A DNA stretch of 64,000 nucleotides, taken from assembly GCA_963699105.1 (NCBI GenBank), contig CAVOTI010000005.1, positions 310,001 through 374,000 of the forward strand, read 5' to 3'. Of the stretch, positions 8,917 through 17,768 are shown piece after piece. Below the pieces are notes generated by a model. That model made no database searches, was not told the origin of the DNA, and saw nothing but the letters and a program-made list of their open reading frames with translations. The position numbers and the translations under genes were made by a program. Position 1 is the first letter of the stretch, and each line of letters starts with the position of its first letter. The stretch is from Bog-756 sp963699105 (GTDB taxonomy: Bacteria > Actinomycetota > Acidimicrobiia > Acidimicrobiales > RAAP-2).

Positions 8917-11169
8917 TCAGCCGCCGCCGGTGGCCGGCGGGGCCGTGGTGGCGGTGGTGGCGGTCGACGAGTTGCCGTGGGGGGTGGTGGTGGTCGGGGT
9001 GGAGGGCAGGGCCACCGGACTGGGATTCTGGACGACCGCCTTAGCTGGAGGAATGCCGGCGGCGGTCACCGGGTGGGCCGCCAGGTAGCTGAAGATGTCC
9101 CCGACCACCGGGGCGGCCGCCGTGGCCCCGTAGCCGGCCTGGTCGATGACGCACACCACCACGTACTGGGGAGCGGCCACCGGTCCGAATCCGACGAACC
9201 AGGCGGTGGGCTCCTTGCCCAGCTCGCTGTCGGCCGTGCCGGTCTTGCCGGCCACCCCGCCCGGGAACGTGCCCAGACCGGGCACGCCATAGGAGGTGCC
9301 CCTGGGGTTGTTGACCACCCCCTCAAACCCGGCCATGAGGGCCTGGTCGGTGGTGGGCGGCAGGTCGACATGCCCGGTGACCTGGGGTGTGAACCTCTTG
9401 ACCACCGTGCCCGAGGGAGAGACGATGGCCGCCGCCACCTGGGGGGCGTACCGGGTGCCCCCGTTGGCGAAGGTGGAGTAGGCCACCGCCTGCTCGATGG
9501 GGGTGATCACCGTGGCCCCCTGGCCGAAGGCCATCTCGACGTTGTCGGCCGGGTACCAGGTGGTGTTGGGGAAGCCGGTGGGGCTCTCGGCGTGGAGCTT
9601 CAGCCGCTCGGCCTGGCTGTCGACCCGGCCCTGGACCTCGCCGGGCAGGTCGATGCCGGTGAGCTCGCCCAATCCGTACTGCATGGCCTGGTTCTGGATG
9701 GGGGTCAGGCCGTACTGGGCCCGCTGGTCCCAGAACATGGCGCCCAGGTTGTAGAAGAAGTCGTCGCTGGACACGGTGAGGGCGGTGGAGATGTCGATGT
9801 CGCCGAACCCTCCGTCCCCTTCGCTGTTGTGGAACTCGCAGGTCGTGCTGCCGTACTGGCAGCCGGGCACGGTGAAGGTGCCGGTGTCGTCGTAGACCCC
9901 GTTGACGGACCACAGCCCGAGGTCGAGGGCGGCGGTCGCCGTGTTCAGCTTGAATGTGGATCCCGGGGTGTAGAGACCGTCGATGGCCCGGTTGAGCAGG
10001 GGCTCGTTGTTGGCCGGATCGGACAGGGCCGTGTACTCGGCGGTGGAGATGCCTCCCACCCACTCCGACGGGTTGTAGGTGGGGTACGAGGACATGGCGT
10101 AGACGGCACCGGTCTGGGGGTCCATCACCACCACGGCCCCGCCGGTGGCCGGCGGATTGCAGCCGGCGCCGTTGTCGCACGTCTTGTCGTCGGTCCTGCG
10201 CAGGTAGAGGATCTGGGTGGCGAGGGCGTTGTCCGCCACCTGCTGGAGATTGGTGTCGACGTTGGTCACCACGTCGTCACCGGCCACCGCCGGAATCGTC
10301 TTGACCGTGCCGACCACCTGCCCCTGGGGGTTGACCTCGAGCAACTGCTGGCCCGGGACTCCCCGGAGCTGTGTCTCGTACTGGTACTCGAGGCCCGACT
10401 GACCGAACGCATCCCCGGCCACGTACCCCTGTGAGGCCCGGGACTGCAGCTCGGCCGAGTTGATGGTGCCCACGTATCCGAGCGTCTGGGACGCCGGATA
10501 GCCGCCGGAGGCCGGACCGGGGAACTCGGTCTGGGGGTAGTTGCGCTGGGTGGTCGCCACCGAGTCGACCCCGGGGAACTCGGCCTGGTGCTCCTTGATG
10601 TACAGGATGTCGGAGAGGATGGCCGCCTGATCGGCCGGCGTGGCCCCGCCGGTCAGCACCGGCACCGGCTTGTAGAGGCTGTACCGGGGATCGGCGATTG
10701 TGGCCTTGACCTGGGCGGTCGTCTCGCCGATCAACGCCGCCAGCCGTCCCACCACATCGGGGTACTGGGCGGCGGCCACCCGTGACAGTGTGATCTGTTC
10801 GACGACCTGGTTGTCGGCCAGAGGGTTCCCGTACCGGTCGAGGATCAGGCCCCGCGTCGGCTGGATCTGCACGGCCCGGATCTGGTTGGCGTTGACCGCC
10901 TGGGCGGCGGCCGGGGCCTGGAGCACGGTCAGGGCCCACAGCCTGAGCCCGAGCACGGCGAACAGCCCGAGCACGATGACCCCGGTGATCCGCAGCCGGA
11001 GCCCGGGACGGGCGGCACTCGAGTCGGGGGCGTCCAGCACCGATTCCATGGAGAACCGGTTGGGGTGCATCTTCGGCTGCTTGGCCTTCTTCTGGCGGAG
11101 TTTGCGGTCCTTCTCCGGCCGCAGGTAGTGGCGGGATCCACCAAAGGGATGGCGCAGGGACCGGCTCAC
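8917..11169 (-). CDS. mrdA: Penicillin-binding protein 2 (elongasome transpeptidase)
   Basis: PBP2 crosslinks peptidoglycan during side-wall growth together with MreBCD. The 750-residue protein has a basic cytoplasmic tail (1-58), one membrane anchor (about 60-80), a dimerisation domain (RGLILDRYGNPLADN) and the transpeptidase domain with STFK (Ser404), SSD (467-469) and KTG in GVAGKTGTADSE. The C-terminus is a Thr/Ala/Pro tail. The GTG start (11169-11167) overlaps the mreD stop as GTGA, implying translational coupling. The usual partner rodA does not follow; the next gene is the radical SAM protein. Intact. Confidence 0.92.
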   Translation of the reverse strand: MSRSLRHPFGGSRHYLRPEKDRKLRQKKAKQPKMHPNRFSMESVLDAPDSSAARPGLRLRITGVIVLGLFAVLGLRLWALTVLQAPAAAQAVNANQIRAVQIQPTRGLILDRYGNPLADNQVVEQITLSRVAAAQYPDVVGRLAALIGETTAQVKATIADPRYSLYKPVPVLTGGATPADQAAILSDILYIKEHQAEFPGVDSVATTQRNYPQTEFPGPASGGYPASQTLGYVGTINSAELQSRASQGYVAGDAFGQSGLEYQYETQLRGVPGQQLLEVNPQGQVVGTVKTIPAVAGDDVVTNVDTNLQQVADNALATQILYLRRTDDKTCDNGAGCNPPATGGAVVVMDPQTGAVYAMSSYPTYNPSEWVGGISTAEYTALSDPANNEPLLNRAIDGLYTPGSTFKLNTATAALDLGLWSVNGVYDDTGTFTVPGCQYGSTTCEFHNSEGDGGFGDIDISTALTVSSDDFFYNLGAMFWDQRAQYGLTPIQNQAMQYGLGELTGIDLPGEVQGRVDSQAERLKLHAESPTGFPNTTWYPADNVEMAFGQGATVITPIEQAVAYSTFANGGTRYAPQVAAAIVSPSGTVVKRFTPQVTGHVDLPPTTDQALMAGFEGVVNNPRGTSYGVPGLGTFPGGVAGKTGTADSELGKEPTAWFVGFGPVAAPQYVVVCVIDQAGYGATAAAPVVGDIFSYLAAHPVTAAGIPPAKAVVQNPSPVALPSTPTTTTPHGNSSTATTATTAPPATGGG

Positions 11170-11702
11170 CGCTGGCCCCCCGACGAGAGGACCGACGTGG
11201 GCACGCCCTCGGTGGAGGCGGTGGGCAGCGCCCAGGTCACCAGGCGCAGGGCCGGGATGGCCAGGACGGCGTTGGCGATCGACACCACCACCACGATCCG
11301 CACCAGGTCGACGTGGAGCATCTGGGGCTGGCCCAGCACCGACCCCAGGACGGCGTAGATCACCTCGTAGAGGGCGCTGCCGACCAGTGCCGCCACCACC
11401 GGCAGCCAGAAGGTGGTGCGGTCGAGGGCGAGCGTGGCCGTCCCCACGGCAAAGCCGATCAGCGTCCCGACCAGAGCCGACAGTCCGAACGGGGTGGGCA
11501 AGAAGAGGTCCGCCACCACGCCGGCCACGAATCCCATCGACGCCCCCCGAGACGGTCCGCCCACCACCCCGGCCACGATGGGCAGCAGGATCATGATGTC
11601 CGGATGGACCCCACCTATCCGCAGGTCGAGGATGAGGGTCTGTTGGACCAGGACGAACAGCAGAACCACGAGCCCGACGCGGGTGGCCGCCCGGGTGGTC
11701 AC
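11166..11702 (-). CDS. mreD: Rod shape-determining protein MreD
   Basis: An integral membrane protein of the elongasome. The 178-residue product is highly hydrophobic with about five membrane segments, for example VGLVVLLFVLVQQTLILDL and IMILLPIVAGVVGG, and a conserved GFVAGVVADLFLPTPFGLSAL stretch typical of MreD. GTG start at 11702. It lies 34 bases after mreC and overlaps mrdA by four bases. Identification rests on topology, length, motif and operon position, since MreD sequences diverge strongly. Confidence 0.88.
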   Translation of the reverse strand: MTTRAATRVGLVVLLFVLVQQTLILDLRIGGVHPDIMILLPIVAGVVGGPSRGASMGFVAGVVADLFLPTPFGLSALVGTLIGFAVGTATLALDRTTFWLPVVAALVGSALYEVIYAVLGSVLGQPQMLHVDLVRIVVVVSIANAVLAIPALRLVTWALPTASTEGVPTSVLSSGGQR

Positions 11703-11736
11703 CAGTGCACCTTCGAGGACCGCGGGGCCGGGCCGG

Positions 11737-12594
11737 TCACGTGGACGGACCCCACAGGACGACGGACACGTAGCGGAGGTGGGTGAGGTCGGCTTCGGGC
11801 ACCAGGGTCACCGTCTCCTCCGACGAGGTCAGACCGTTCTGGTGGGACACCACCCGGGCCACCGGGATGCCCGCCGGATAGCTGGCCCCCGACAGCCCGC
11901 TGGTGACCAGGACGCTGCCGTTGCTCAACGGGGTGTTGGCCGGGATCAGGCCGGCCACCAACGGTCTGCCCGCCCCCTGCCCGGACAGCACGGCCAGGCT
12001 GCCGGGCGCCGACCCGTAACGGACCCCGACCGAGGACTGTCCGTCGGTGATCAGGCGCACGGTGGACGAATTGTTGTTGCGCTGGACCACCTGGCCCACC
12101 AGTCCGCCGTCTCCCACCAGACCGTCCGTTCCCACCACCGGCATGTTCACCTGCACGCCCTGGTTGCGGCCCACGCTGATCTCGATGGTGGCGGCGAAGT
12201 CGCTGGATGCGTAGTTGGTCACCTCGGCCGGGACGGTCTGGAGATTCTGCAGGAAGGGCAGGTGGAGCAGGGTGCTCAGCTGCTGCATGGACTGATCGAC
12301 GTCCTGTTGGGATGCCTGCTGGCCCTGGAGCTGGTCGACCTCTTGTTGGAGTTTCTGGTTCTGCTGTCGGACCGCCCCGTAGTGGACCGAGCCGGCCAGG
12401 AAGCTCCCGACCGGCTCGATGATGTCGTCGATCGCCCCTCTGATCGGCGAGAAGGCGTCGGCCGCCACCGACCGGACCCCGGAGGTGATCCGGTGGAAGC
12501 CCCCGCGGGCATCCAGGGTGATGATGGTGATTGAGGCCAGTACCAAGAGCAGGAGCGTGGTGCGTGGGCGGCGGTAGCGCCGCGGTGGCGCCAC
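11737..12594 (-). CDS. mreC: Rod shape-determining protein MreC
   Basis: A bitopic membrane protein that links cytoplasmic MreB to periplasmic PBP2. The 285-residue product has a short basic N-terminus, one membrane segment (TTLLLLVLASITIITLDA), a Gln-rich coiled coil (QQNQKLQQEVDQLQGQQASQQ) and a beta-rich domain with VGRNQGVQVNMPVVG and GLVGQVVQRNNNSSTVRLI. GTG start at 12594, 21 bases after the mreB stop. Intact and typical in length. Confidence 0.92.
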   Translation of the reverse strand: MAPPRRYRRPRTTLLLLVLASITIITLDARGGFHRITSGVRSVAADAFSPIRGAIDDIIEPVGSFLAGSVHYGAVRQQNQKLQQEVDQLQGQQASQQDVDQSMQQLSTLLHLPFLQNLQTVPAEVTNYASSDFAATIEISVGRNQGVQVNMPVVGTDGLVGDGGLVGQVVQRNNNSSTVRLITDGQSSVGVRYGSAPGSLAVLSGQGAGRPLVAGLIPANTPLSNGSVLVTSGLSGASYPAGIPVARVVSHQNGLTSSEETVTLVPEADLTHLRYVSVVLWGPST

Positions 12595-12615
12595 GGGAGA
12601 CGAACCTCCGGTCGA

Positions 12616-13647
12616 TCAGCGAGCCGAGGAGGTGATCAGTACTTGCTTGAGAGCTTCGAACTCCTCGAGGCACTGCCCACTACCGATGGCTACGCAGTTG
12701 AGGGGGTCGCGGGCCACCACGATGGGCATACCCGTCTCCTGGGTCAGGCGGCTGTCCAGGCCGTGGAGGAGAGCCCCGCCCCCGGTCAGCACGATGCCCT
12801 GTTCCATGATGTCGGCCGCCAGCTCGGGGGGGGTCCGGTCGAGGGTCACCTTGACGGCGTCGACGATGGCCGAGACTGGCTCCTCGATGGATTTGCGGAT
12901 CTCCTGGGTGGAGATGACCACCGTCTTGGGCAGGCCGGTGACCAGGTCGCGTCCCCGGATCTCCGCATGCAGCTCCTCCTCGAGCTCGTAGGCCGACCCC
13001 AGGGCGATCTTGATCTCCTCAGCGGTGCGCTCGCCCAGAGCCAGGCTGTACTCCTTCTTGACGAAGGACACGATGGCCTCGTCCAGCTCATCCCCCCCGA
13101 TCCGGATGGACTGGCTGGTGACGATGCCCCCCAGGGAGATCACCGCCACCTCGGTGGTCCCCCCGCCGATGTCCACCACCATGTTGCCGGTCGGCTCGTG
13201 GACCGGGAGGCCGGCCCCGATGGCCGCGGCCATCGGCTCCTCGATGATGTAGGCCTTGCGGGCCCCGGCATACTCGGCCGCCTCCATGACGGCCCGCTGC
13301 TCGACCCCGGTGATCCCCGAGGGCACGCAGATCACCATGCGGGGTTTGGCGAAGCGGCGCTGGTGGACCCGGTGGATGAAGTAGCGGAGCATCTTCTCGC
13401 AGATCTCGAAGTCGGCGATGACGCCGTCCTTCAGCGGCCTGATGGCCTGGATGTGACTCGGCGTGCGACCGATCATCCTCTTCGCCTCGGCCCCCACAGC
13501 CAGCGGCCGACCGTCTTTGACGTTGACCGCCACCACCGACGGCTCGTTCAGCACGATCCCGCGGCCGCGCACGTAGACCAGGGTGTTCGCCGTTCCAAGA
13601 TCAACGGCCATGTCACGGCCGAGCAGGGAGAAACCGTTGTCGCGCAT
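12616..13647 (-). CDS. mreB: Rod shape-determining protein MreB (bacterial actin)
   Basis: MreB is the actin-like filament protein that steers side-wall synthesis, so rod-shaped cells are implied. The 343-residue sequence is complete with DLGTANTLVYVRGRGI (phosphate 1), DIGGGTTEVAVISLGG (phosphate 2) and TGGGALLHGLD (adenosine site). ATG start at 13647 with GGAGGAG about 11 bases upstream. First gene of mreBCD-mrdA; the 158-base gap from ndk upstream probably carries the operon promoter, but no clear -10/-35 pair stands out. Confidence 0.96.
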   Translation of the reverse strand: MRDNGFSLLGRDMAVDLGTANTLVYVRGRGIVLNEPSVVAVNVKDGRPLAVGAEAKRMIGRTPSHIQAIRPLKDGVIADFEICEKMLRYFIHRVHQRRFAKPRMVICVPSGITGVEQRAVMEAAEYAGARKAYIIEEPMAAAIGAGLPVHEPTGNMVVDIGGGTTEVAVISLGGIVTSQSIRIGGDELDEAIVSFVKKEYSLALGERTAEEIKIALGSAYELEEELHAEIRGRDLVTGLPKTVVISTQEIRKSIEEPVSAIVDAVKVTLDRTPPELAADIMEQGIVLTGGGALLHGLDSRLTQETGMPIVVARDPLNCVAIGSGQCLEEFEALKQVLITSSAR

Positions 13648-13805
13648 CAGAGATGCACTCCTCCGTCAATTGTGGATCGGGGCTGCGCCAGGGCGCCTGC
13701 ACCGGCAGGGATCCTGCCGTACACACTCCACTGCACGCGGCATGACCTCACCAGGGTACGGGAATCAGGGGTCGGGCACAAGGTCGCCCTCCGGCCGGCC
13801 CGGGG

Positions 13806-14216
13806 TCAGCCGAGTCCGGGAAAGAAGATCTCGATCTCCCGCGCCGCCGACTCCGGCGAGTCCGAGCCGTGAATCACGTTTTCGCTCATCAGGACGGCCA
13901 AATCGCCCCGGATGGTGCCGGGGGCGGCCTGGGCCGGATCGGTGGCCCCCATCATGGTCCGCACCACCTGGTGGACGCCGTCCGGGCCCTCGACCACCAT
14001 GACCATGGCCGGCGAGCGGGTGATGAAGGTGACCAGGGTGTCGAAGAAGGGCTTGCCCTGGTGTTCCGAATAGTGGATCTCCGCCACCTCGGGGGCGATG
14101 GTCCGCAGCTCGGCCGCCACCAGCCGGAGGCCTCGCCGCTCGATCCGCTGGATGACCTCCCCGATCAGTCCCCGTTCGTAGGCGTCCGGTTTGCAGATGA
14201 CCAGAGTGCGTTCCAC
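13806..14216 (-). CDS. ndk: Nucleoside diphosphate kinase
   Basis: Transfers the gamma phosphate from ATP to other (d)NDPs through a phosphohistidine. The 136-residue protein starts MERTLVICKPDAYERGLIG and contains the active-site His in NVIHGSDSPESA. Length and motifs are canonical. Located between folC and mreB on the same strand, a frequent position in actinomycetes. Intact. Confidence 0.96.
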   Translation of the reverse strand: MERTLVICKPDAYERGLIGEVIQRIERRGLRLVAAELRTIAPEVAEIHYSEHQGKPFFDTLVTFITRSPAMVMVVEGPDGVHQVVRTMMGATDPAQAAPGTIRGDLAVLMSENVIHGSDSPESAAREIEIFFPGLG

Positions 14217-14287
14217 GAGTGGCGCAGGCTAGCCGACCTCCCCCCGGCTGTCAGACCTGCCGACGCACTCTCCACGCCCGGCCGGAG

Positions 14288-15643
14288 TCACGCCGGGTCG
14301 CCGATGAGCAGGTGCCGGGCGTCGGCCACCACGTAGAGCGAGCCGCACACCACCACCCGGTCCTCGGGGCCGGCCCGGTTGACGGCCAGCGCCACCGCCT
14401 CGGCCGGCGATCCGCCCACCACGGCATCCATGCCGAGCCCCATGGCCGCCTCGGCCACCACCTCGGCCGGGAGGGCCCGGGGTGAACGGGGGGTGCAGGC
14501 CACCACCGAGCGGATGCCCGCGGTGAGCAGGGCGTCGAGCATGGCCACCGGGTCGCGGCCGGTGAGCATGCCCACCACCGCCTGGGCCTCGCCGTCGACG
14601 GTGAATCCCTCGATGAGGGACCGGGCCAGCACGATCATGCCGGCCACATTGTGAGCCCCGTCCACCACCACCAGCGGGTGTCGGCCGATCACCTCGAGCC
14701 GGCCCGGCACCCGCACGGTGGCGAATGCCTCCTCGACGACGTCCTCGTGCAGAGGAGCTCCGAAGAATGCTTCCACCGCGGCCAAGGCGCAGGCGGCGTT
14801 CTCCCCCTGATGGGCCCCGTGCAGCGGGACCAGCAGCTCGCCGTAGGCGGTCCCCGGTGTGCGCACGTCGATCAGCCGGCCCCCCACCGCCAATCGGTTG
14901 GCGGTGCAGGCGAAGTCGGCACCGCGCACCCACACCTCGGCGGCGTGGGCCTGCCGGGCCGCCTCTCGCAGCTGGTGGTCCAGAGTTGGATCGGACTCGC
15001 CGATCACCACCCGGCTGCCGGGCTTGAAGATGCCCGACTTGTCCCGGGCGATGTCCTCGAGGGTGGGCCCGAGGATTTCGGTGTGGTCGAAGCTGATGTT
15101 GGTGACGACGGCCACCGTCCCGTCAACCACGTTGGTGGAGTCCCAGCGCCCGCCCAGTCCGACCTCGATCACAGCCACGTCCACCGCCTCGTCGGCGAAC
15201 CAGGTGAGGGCGGCCGCCGTCAGTAGCTCGAAGCGGGTGGGCCTGTCCTCCATCATGGGCTCGAGGCGGGCCAGCGTCTCCAACACCTCGACCAGGGCGC
15301 CATCGTCGATGGGTTCTCCATTGCGGGAGATGCGCTCGTTGACCCGGCTCAGATTGGGACTGGTGTAGGTGCCCACGCTGAGGCCCTGGGCGCCGAACAG
15401 GGCGGTGACCATGGCCGCCGTGGACCCCTTCCCGTTGGTGCCGGTGATGTGCACCGCCGGGTAGGCCGACTGCGGCTCCCCCAGCAGGTCGACCAGGGCC
15501 CGCATGCGGTCGAGGGTGGGCAGAGCCCGCCGCGATGGCATGGACGACTCGAAGTCGATGTGCCCGTCGAGCCATGCCAGTGCCTCGGGCAGGTCGTCGA
15601 ATTTCATCGGGACGGTCGGTGGAGGAGGTCGACCGGCCGGCAT
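14288..15643 (-). CDS. folC: Folylpolyglutamate synthase / dihydrofolate synthase
   Basis: A Mur-ligase-fold enzyme that adds glutamate to folates (and may also make dihydrofolate from dihydropteroate). The P loop is HITGTNGKGSTAAM; other family motifs are YTSPNLSRVNERI, FEVGLGGRWDSTN-like EVGLGGRWDSTN, NISFDHTEILG and VVVDGAHNVAGM. 451 residues from ATG 15643; an internal ATG at 15607 (MKFDDLPEALAWLDGH) matches the family start equally well, and neither has a strong Shine-Dalgarno. Lies 31 bases after clpX. Confidence 0.93.
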   Translation of the reverse strand: MPAGRPPPPTVPMKFDDLPEALAWLDGHIDFESSMPSRRALPTLDRMRALVDLLGEPQSAYPAVHITGTNGKGSTAAMVTALFGAQGLSVGTYTSPNLSRVNERISRNGEPIDDGALVEVLETLARLEPMMEDRPTRFELLTAAALTWFADEAVDVAVIEVGLGGRWDSTNVVDGTVAVVTNISFDHTEILGPTLEDIARDKSGIFKPGSRVVIGESDPTLDHQLREAARQAHAAEVWVRGADFACTANRLAVGGRLIDVRTPGTAYGELLVPLHGAHQGENAACALAAVEAFFGAPLHEDVVEEAFATVRVPGRLEVIGRHPLVVVDGAHNVAGMIVLARSLIEGFTVDGEAQAVVGMLTGRDPVAMLDALLTAGIRSVVACTPRSPRALPAEVVAEAAMGLGMDAVVGGSPAEAVALAVNRAGPEDRVVVCGSLYVVADARHLLIGDPA

Positions 15644-15674
15644 GCGCCCTGCATACGCCGAGGCCGGTCTCCGG

Positions 15675-16958
15675 TCAGGAGGCGGCCCTGCGGCTCCGAG
15701 CCGACTTGGCCGGCGGGCTGTTCAGCGGCACCAGGGTGGGGTGCACCTTGTCGAGGACCACGGCCCGGTCCACCACGCACTTGGAGATATCGGTACGGCT
15801 GGGCAGGTCGTACATCACCTCGAGCAGCACCTCTTCGAGAATGGCCCGCAGGCCCCGGGCCCCGGTCCCCCGGAGCAGTGCCTGCTCGGCCACCGCCTCC
15901 AGGGCGTCCTCGGTCAACTCCAGCTCGATGTGATCGAGCTCGAATGTGCGCTTGTACTGGCGGGTGAGGGCATTCTTCGGCTCGACCAGAATCCGGATGA
16001 GCGCCTCCTTGTAGAGGTGGGAGACGGCTCCGACCACCGGCAGCCGTCCGATGAACTCGGGGATCAGCCCGAACTTCATGAGGTCCTCGGGCAGGACATG
16101 ACGCAACAGCTCGGAGTCGTCGCGCTCGGATGCCTTGCGCACCTCGGCTCGGAATCCCATGCCCTTGCGACCGATCCGGTTCTCGATGATCGAGTCGACC
16201 CCGGCAAAGGCGCCGCCGCAGATGAACAGGATGTTGGTGGTGTCGATCTGGATGAACTCTTGATGGGGATGCTTGCGACCGCCCTGGGGAGGCACCGAGG
16301 CGGTGGTGCCCTCGAGGATCTTCAACAGGGCCTGCTGCACGCCCTCGCCGGAGACGTCACGGGTGATGGACGGGTTCTCCGACTTCCGGGCGATCTTGTC
16401 GATCTCGTCGATGTAGATGATGCCGGTCTCGGCCCGCTTCACGTCGTAGTCGGCGGCCTGGATCAACTTCAACAGGATGTTCTCGACGTCCTCGCCGACA
16501 TATCCGGCCTCGGTCAGGGCGGTGGCGTCGGCGATGGCGAAGGGCACGTTCAGCATGCGGGCGAGCGTCTGGGCCAGCAGGGTCTTGCCGCAACCGGTCG
16601 GGCCGAGGAGGAGGATGTTCGACTTGGCCAGTTCGACATCGTTGTCGTGGCTGGCGTTGCTGCCGGCCTGCACCCGCTTGTAGTGGTTGTAGACCGCCAC
16701 CGACAGGATCTTCTTGGCGTACTCCTGCCCGATCACATAGTCGTTCAGGAACTCGTAGATCTCCTTGGGCTTGGGCAGCTCCTCGAACGACAACTCGGTG
16801 GTGTCGGCCAGCTCCTCGGCGATGATGTCGTTGCACAGCTCGATGCACTCGTCGCAGATGTAGACCCCGGGACCGGCGATCAACTTCTTCACCTGCTTCT
16901 GCGACTTGCCGCAGAAGCTGCACTTCACCAGGTCGCCACCGTCTCCGAACTTCGCCAC
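15675..16958 (-). CDS. clpX: ATP-dependent Clp protease ATP-binding subunit ClpX
   Basis: AAA+ unfoldase that feeds substrates to ClpP. The 427-residue protein has an N-terminal zinc-binding domain (Cys13, Cys16, Cys35, Cys38), Walker A GPTGCGKT (119-126), Walker B IIYIDEIDKIA, the pore loop GYVGEDVE, and the ClpP-docking loop region around KGMGFRAEV. ATG start 16958 (MAKFGDGGDLVKCSFCGKS). Gene order clpP-clpX is conserved, with a gap of about 160 bases that could hold a separate clpX promoter. Intact. Confidence 0.96.
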   Translation of the reverse strand: MAKFGDGGDLVKCSFCGKSQKQVKKLIAGPGVYICDECIELCNDIIAEELADTTELSFEELPKPKEIYEFLNDYVIGQEYAKKILSVAVYNHYKRVQAGSNASHDNDVELAKSNILLLGPTGCGKTLLAQTLARMLNVPFAIADATALTEAGYVGEDVENILLKLIQAADYDVKRAETGIIYIDEIDKIARKSENPSITRDVSGEGVQQALLKILEGTTASVPPQGGRKHPHQEFIQIDTTNILFICGGAFAGVDSIIENRIGRKGMGFRAEVRKASERDDSELLRHVLPEDLMKFGLIPEFIGRLPVVGAVSHLYKEALIRILVEPKNALTRQYKRTFELDHIELELTEDALEAVAEQALLRGTGARGLRAILEEVLLEVMYDLPSRTDISKCVVDRAVVLDKVHPTLVPLNSPPAKSARSRRAAS

Positions 16959-17118
16959 GTCGGCTCCTCTTGTCCTTCTGTCAGTGGTCCGTGTTGCTGG
17001 TCCGTGCGTGCTGCCACTCTGAGCCCACCACCGAGAGGGGTCCGGTGTGGCTCTTGTCCGTCACTTCAAGGTTTTCAGACTCCCAACCCTAGCGCCTGGA
17101 GGGACCCCAACCGTCGTA

Positions 17119-17745
17119 CTAGGCCGCGCCCACCGCTTCGATGGCCATGGCGTCCCTGGCCGTGATCACCTCGTCGATCAGCCCGTAGGCCACCGCCTCC
17201 TCGGCCGTCATGATGAAGTCACGGTCGGTGTCCTTGGACACCCGCTCCGAGCTCTGACCGGTGTCGCTGGCCAACATGCCGTTCAGGAGATCGCGCATGC
17301 GCAGGATCTCCTTGGCCTGGAGCTCGATGTCGCTGGCCTGGCCTTCGACTCCCCCGAACGGTTGGTGCAGGAGGATCCGGGCATGCGGTAGGGCGAAGCG
17401 CTTCCCCCGGGTTCCCGCCCCGAGCAGGACGGCGGCGGCCGAGGCGGCCTGGCCGAAGCAGAAGGTGGACATGTCCGGCTTGATGTACTTCATGGTGTCG
17501 TAGATGGCGAAGAGGGCGGTGATGTCGCCCCCGGGCGAATTGATGTAGAGGTGGATGTCCTTGTCGGCCTCCTCCGACTCGAGGAAGAGCAGCTGGGCGC
17601 AGACCAGGTTGGCCACCGTGTCGTTGATCGGGGTGCCGAGAAAGATGATCCGCTCCCGCAGCAGACGGGAGTAGAGGTCGTAGTTCCGCTCGCCCCGGCT
17701 GGTCGACTCGACCACCCACGGCACGCTGTAGGCCTGTGCGTCCAT
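17119..17745 (-). CDS. clpP: ATP-dependent Clp protease proteolytic subunit
   Basis: Serine protease that forms the barrel chamber of the Clp protease. From ATG 17745 the protein is 208 residues (MDAQAYSVPWVVESTSRGER). The catalytic triad appears as Ser102 in GQAASAAAVL, His127 in LLHQPFGG and Asp176 in TDRDF. ATG 17745 is preferred over the in-frame GTG at 17772 because a GGAGGG box lies about nine bases before it. It lies 23 bases after tig, matching the conserved tig-clpP-clpX unit. Only one clpP is visible here; actinomycetes often carry a second copy, which could lie elsewhere. Confidence 0.95.
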   Translation of the reverse strand: MDAQAYSVPWVVESTSRGERNYDLYSRLLRERIIFLGTPINDTVANLVCAQLLFLESEEADKDIHLYINSPGGDITALFAIYDTMKYIKPDMSTFCFGQAASAAAVLLGAGTRGKRFALPHARILLHQPFGGVEGQASDIELQAKEILRMRDLLNGMLASDTGQSSERVSKDTDRDFIMTAEEAVAYGLIDEVITARDAMAIEAVGAA

Positions 17746-17768
17746 GTCCCTGGTTCCCTCCGTAGCGC

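Noticed and set aside
8731..10434. A 567-residue plus-strand open frame
   Set aside because: Antisense to PBP2; low-complexity Gly/Val/His composition.
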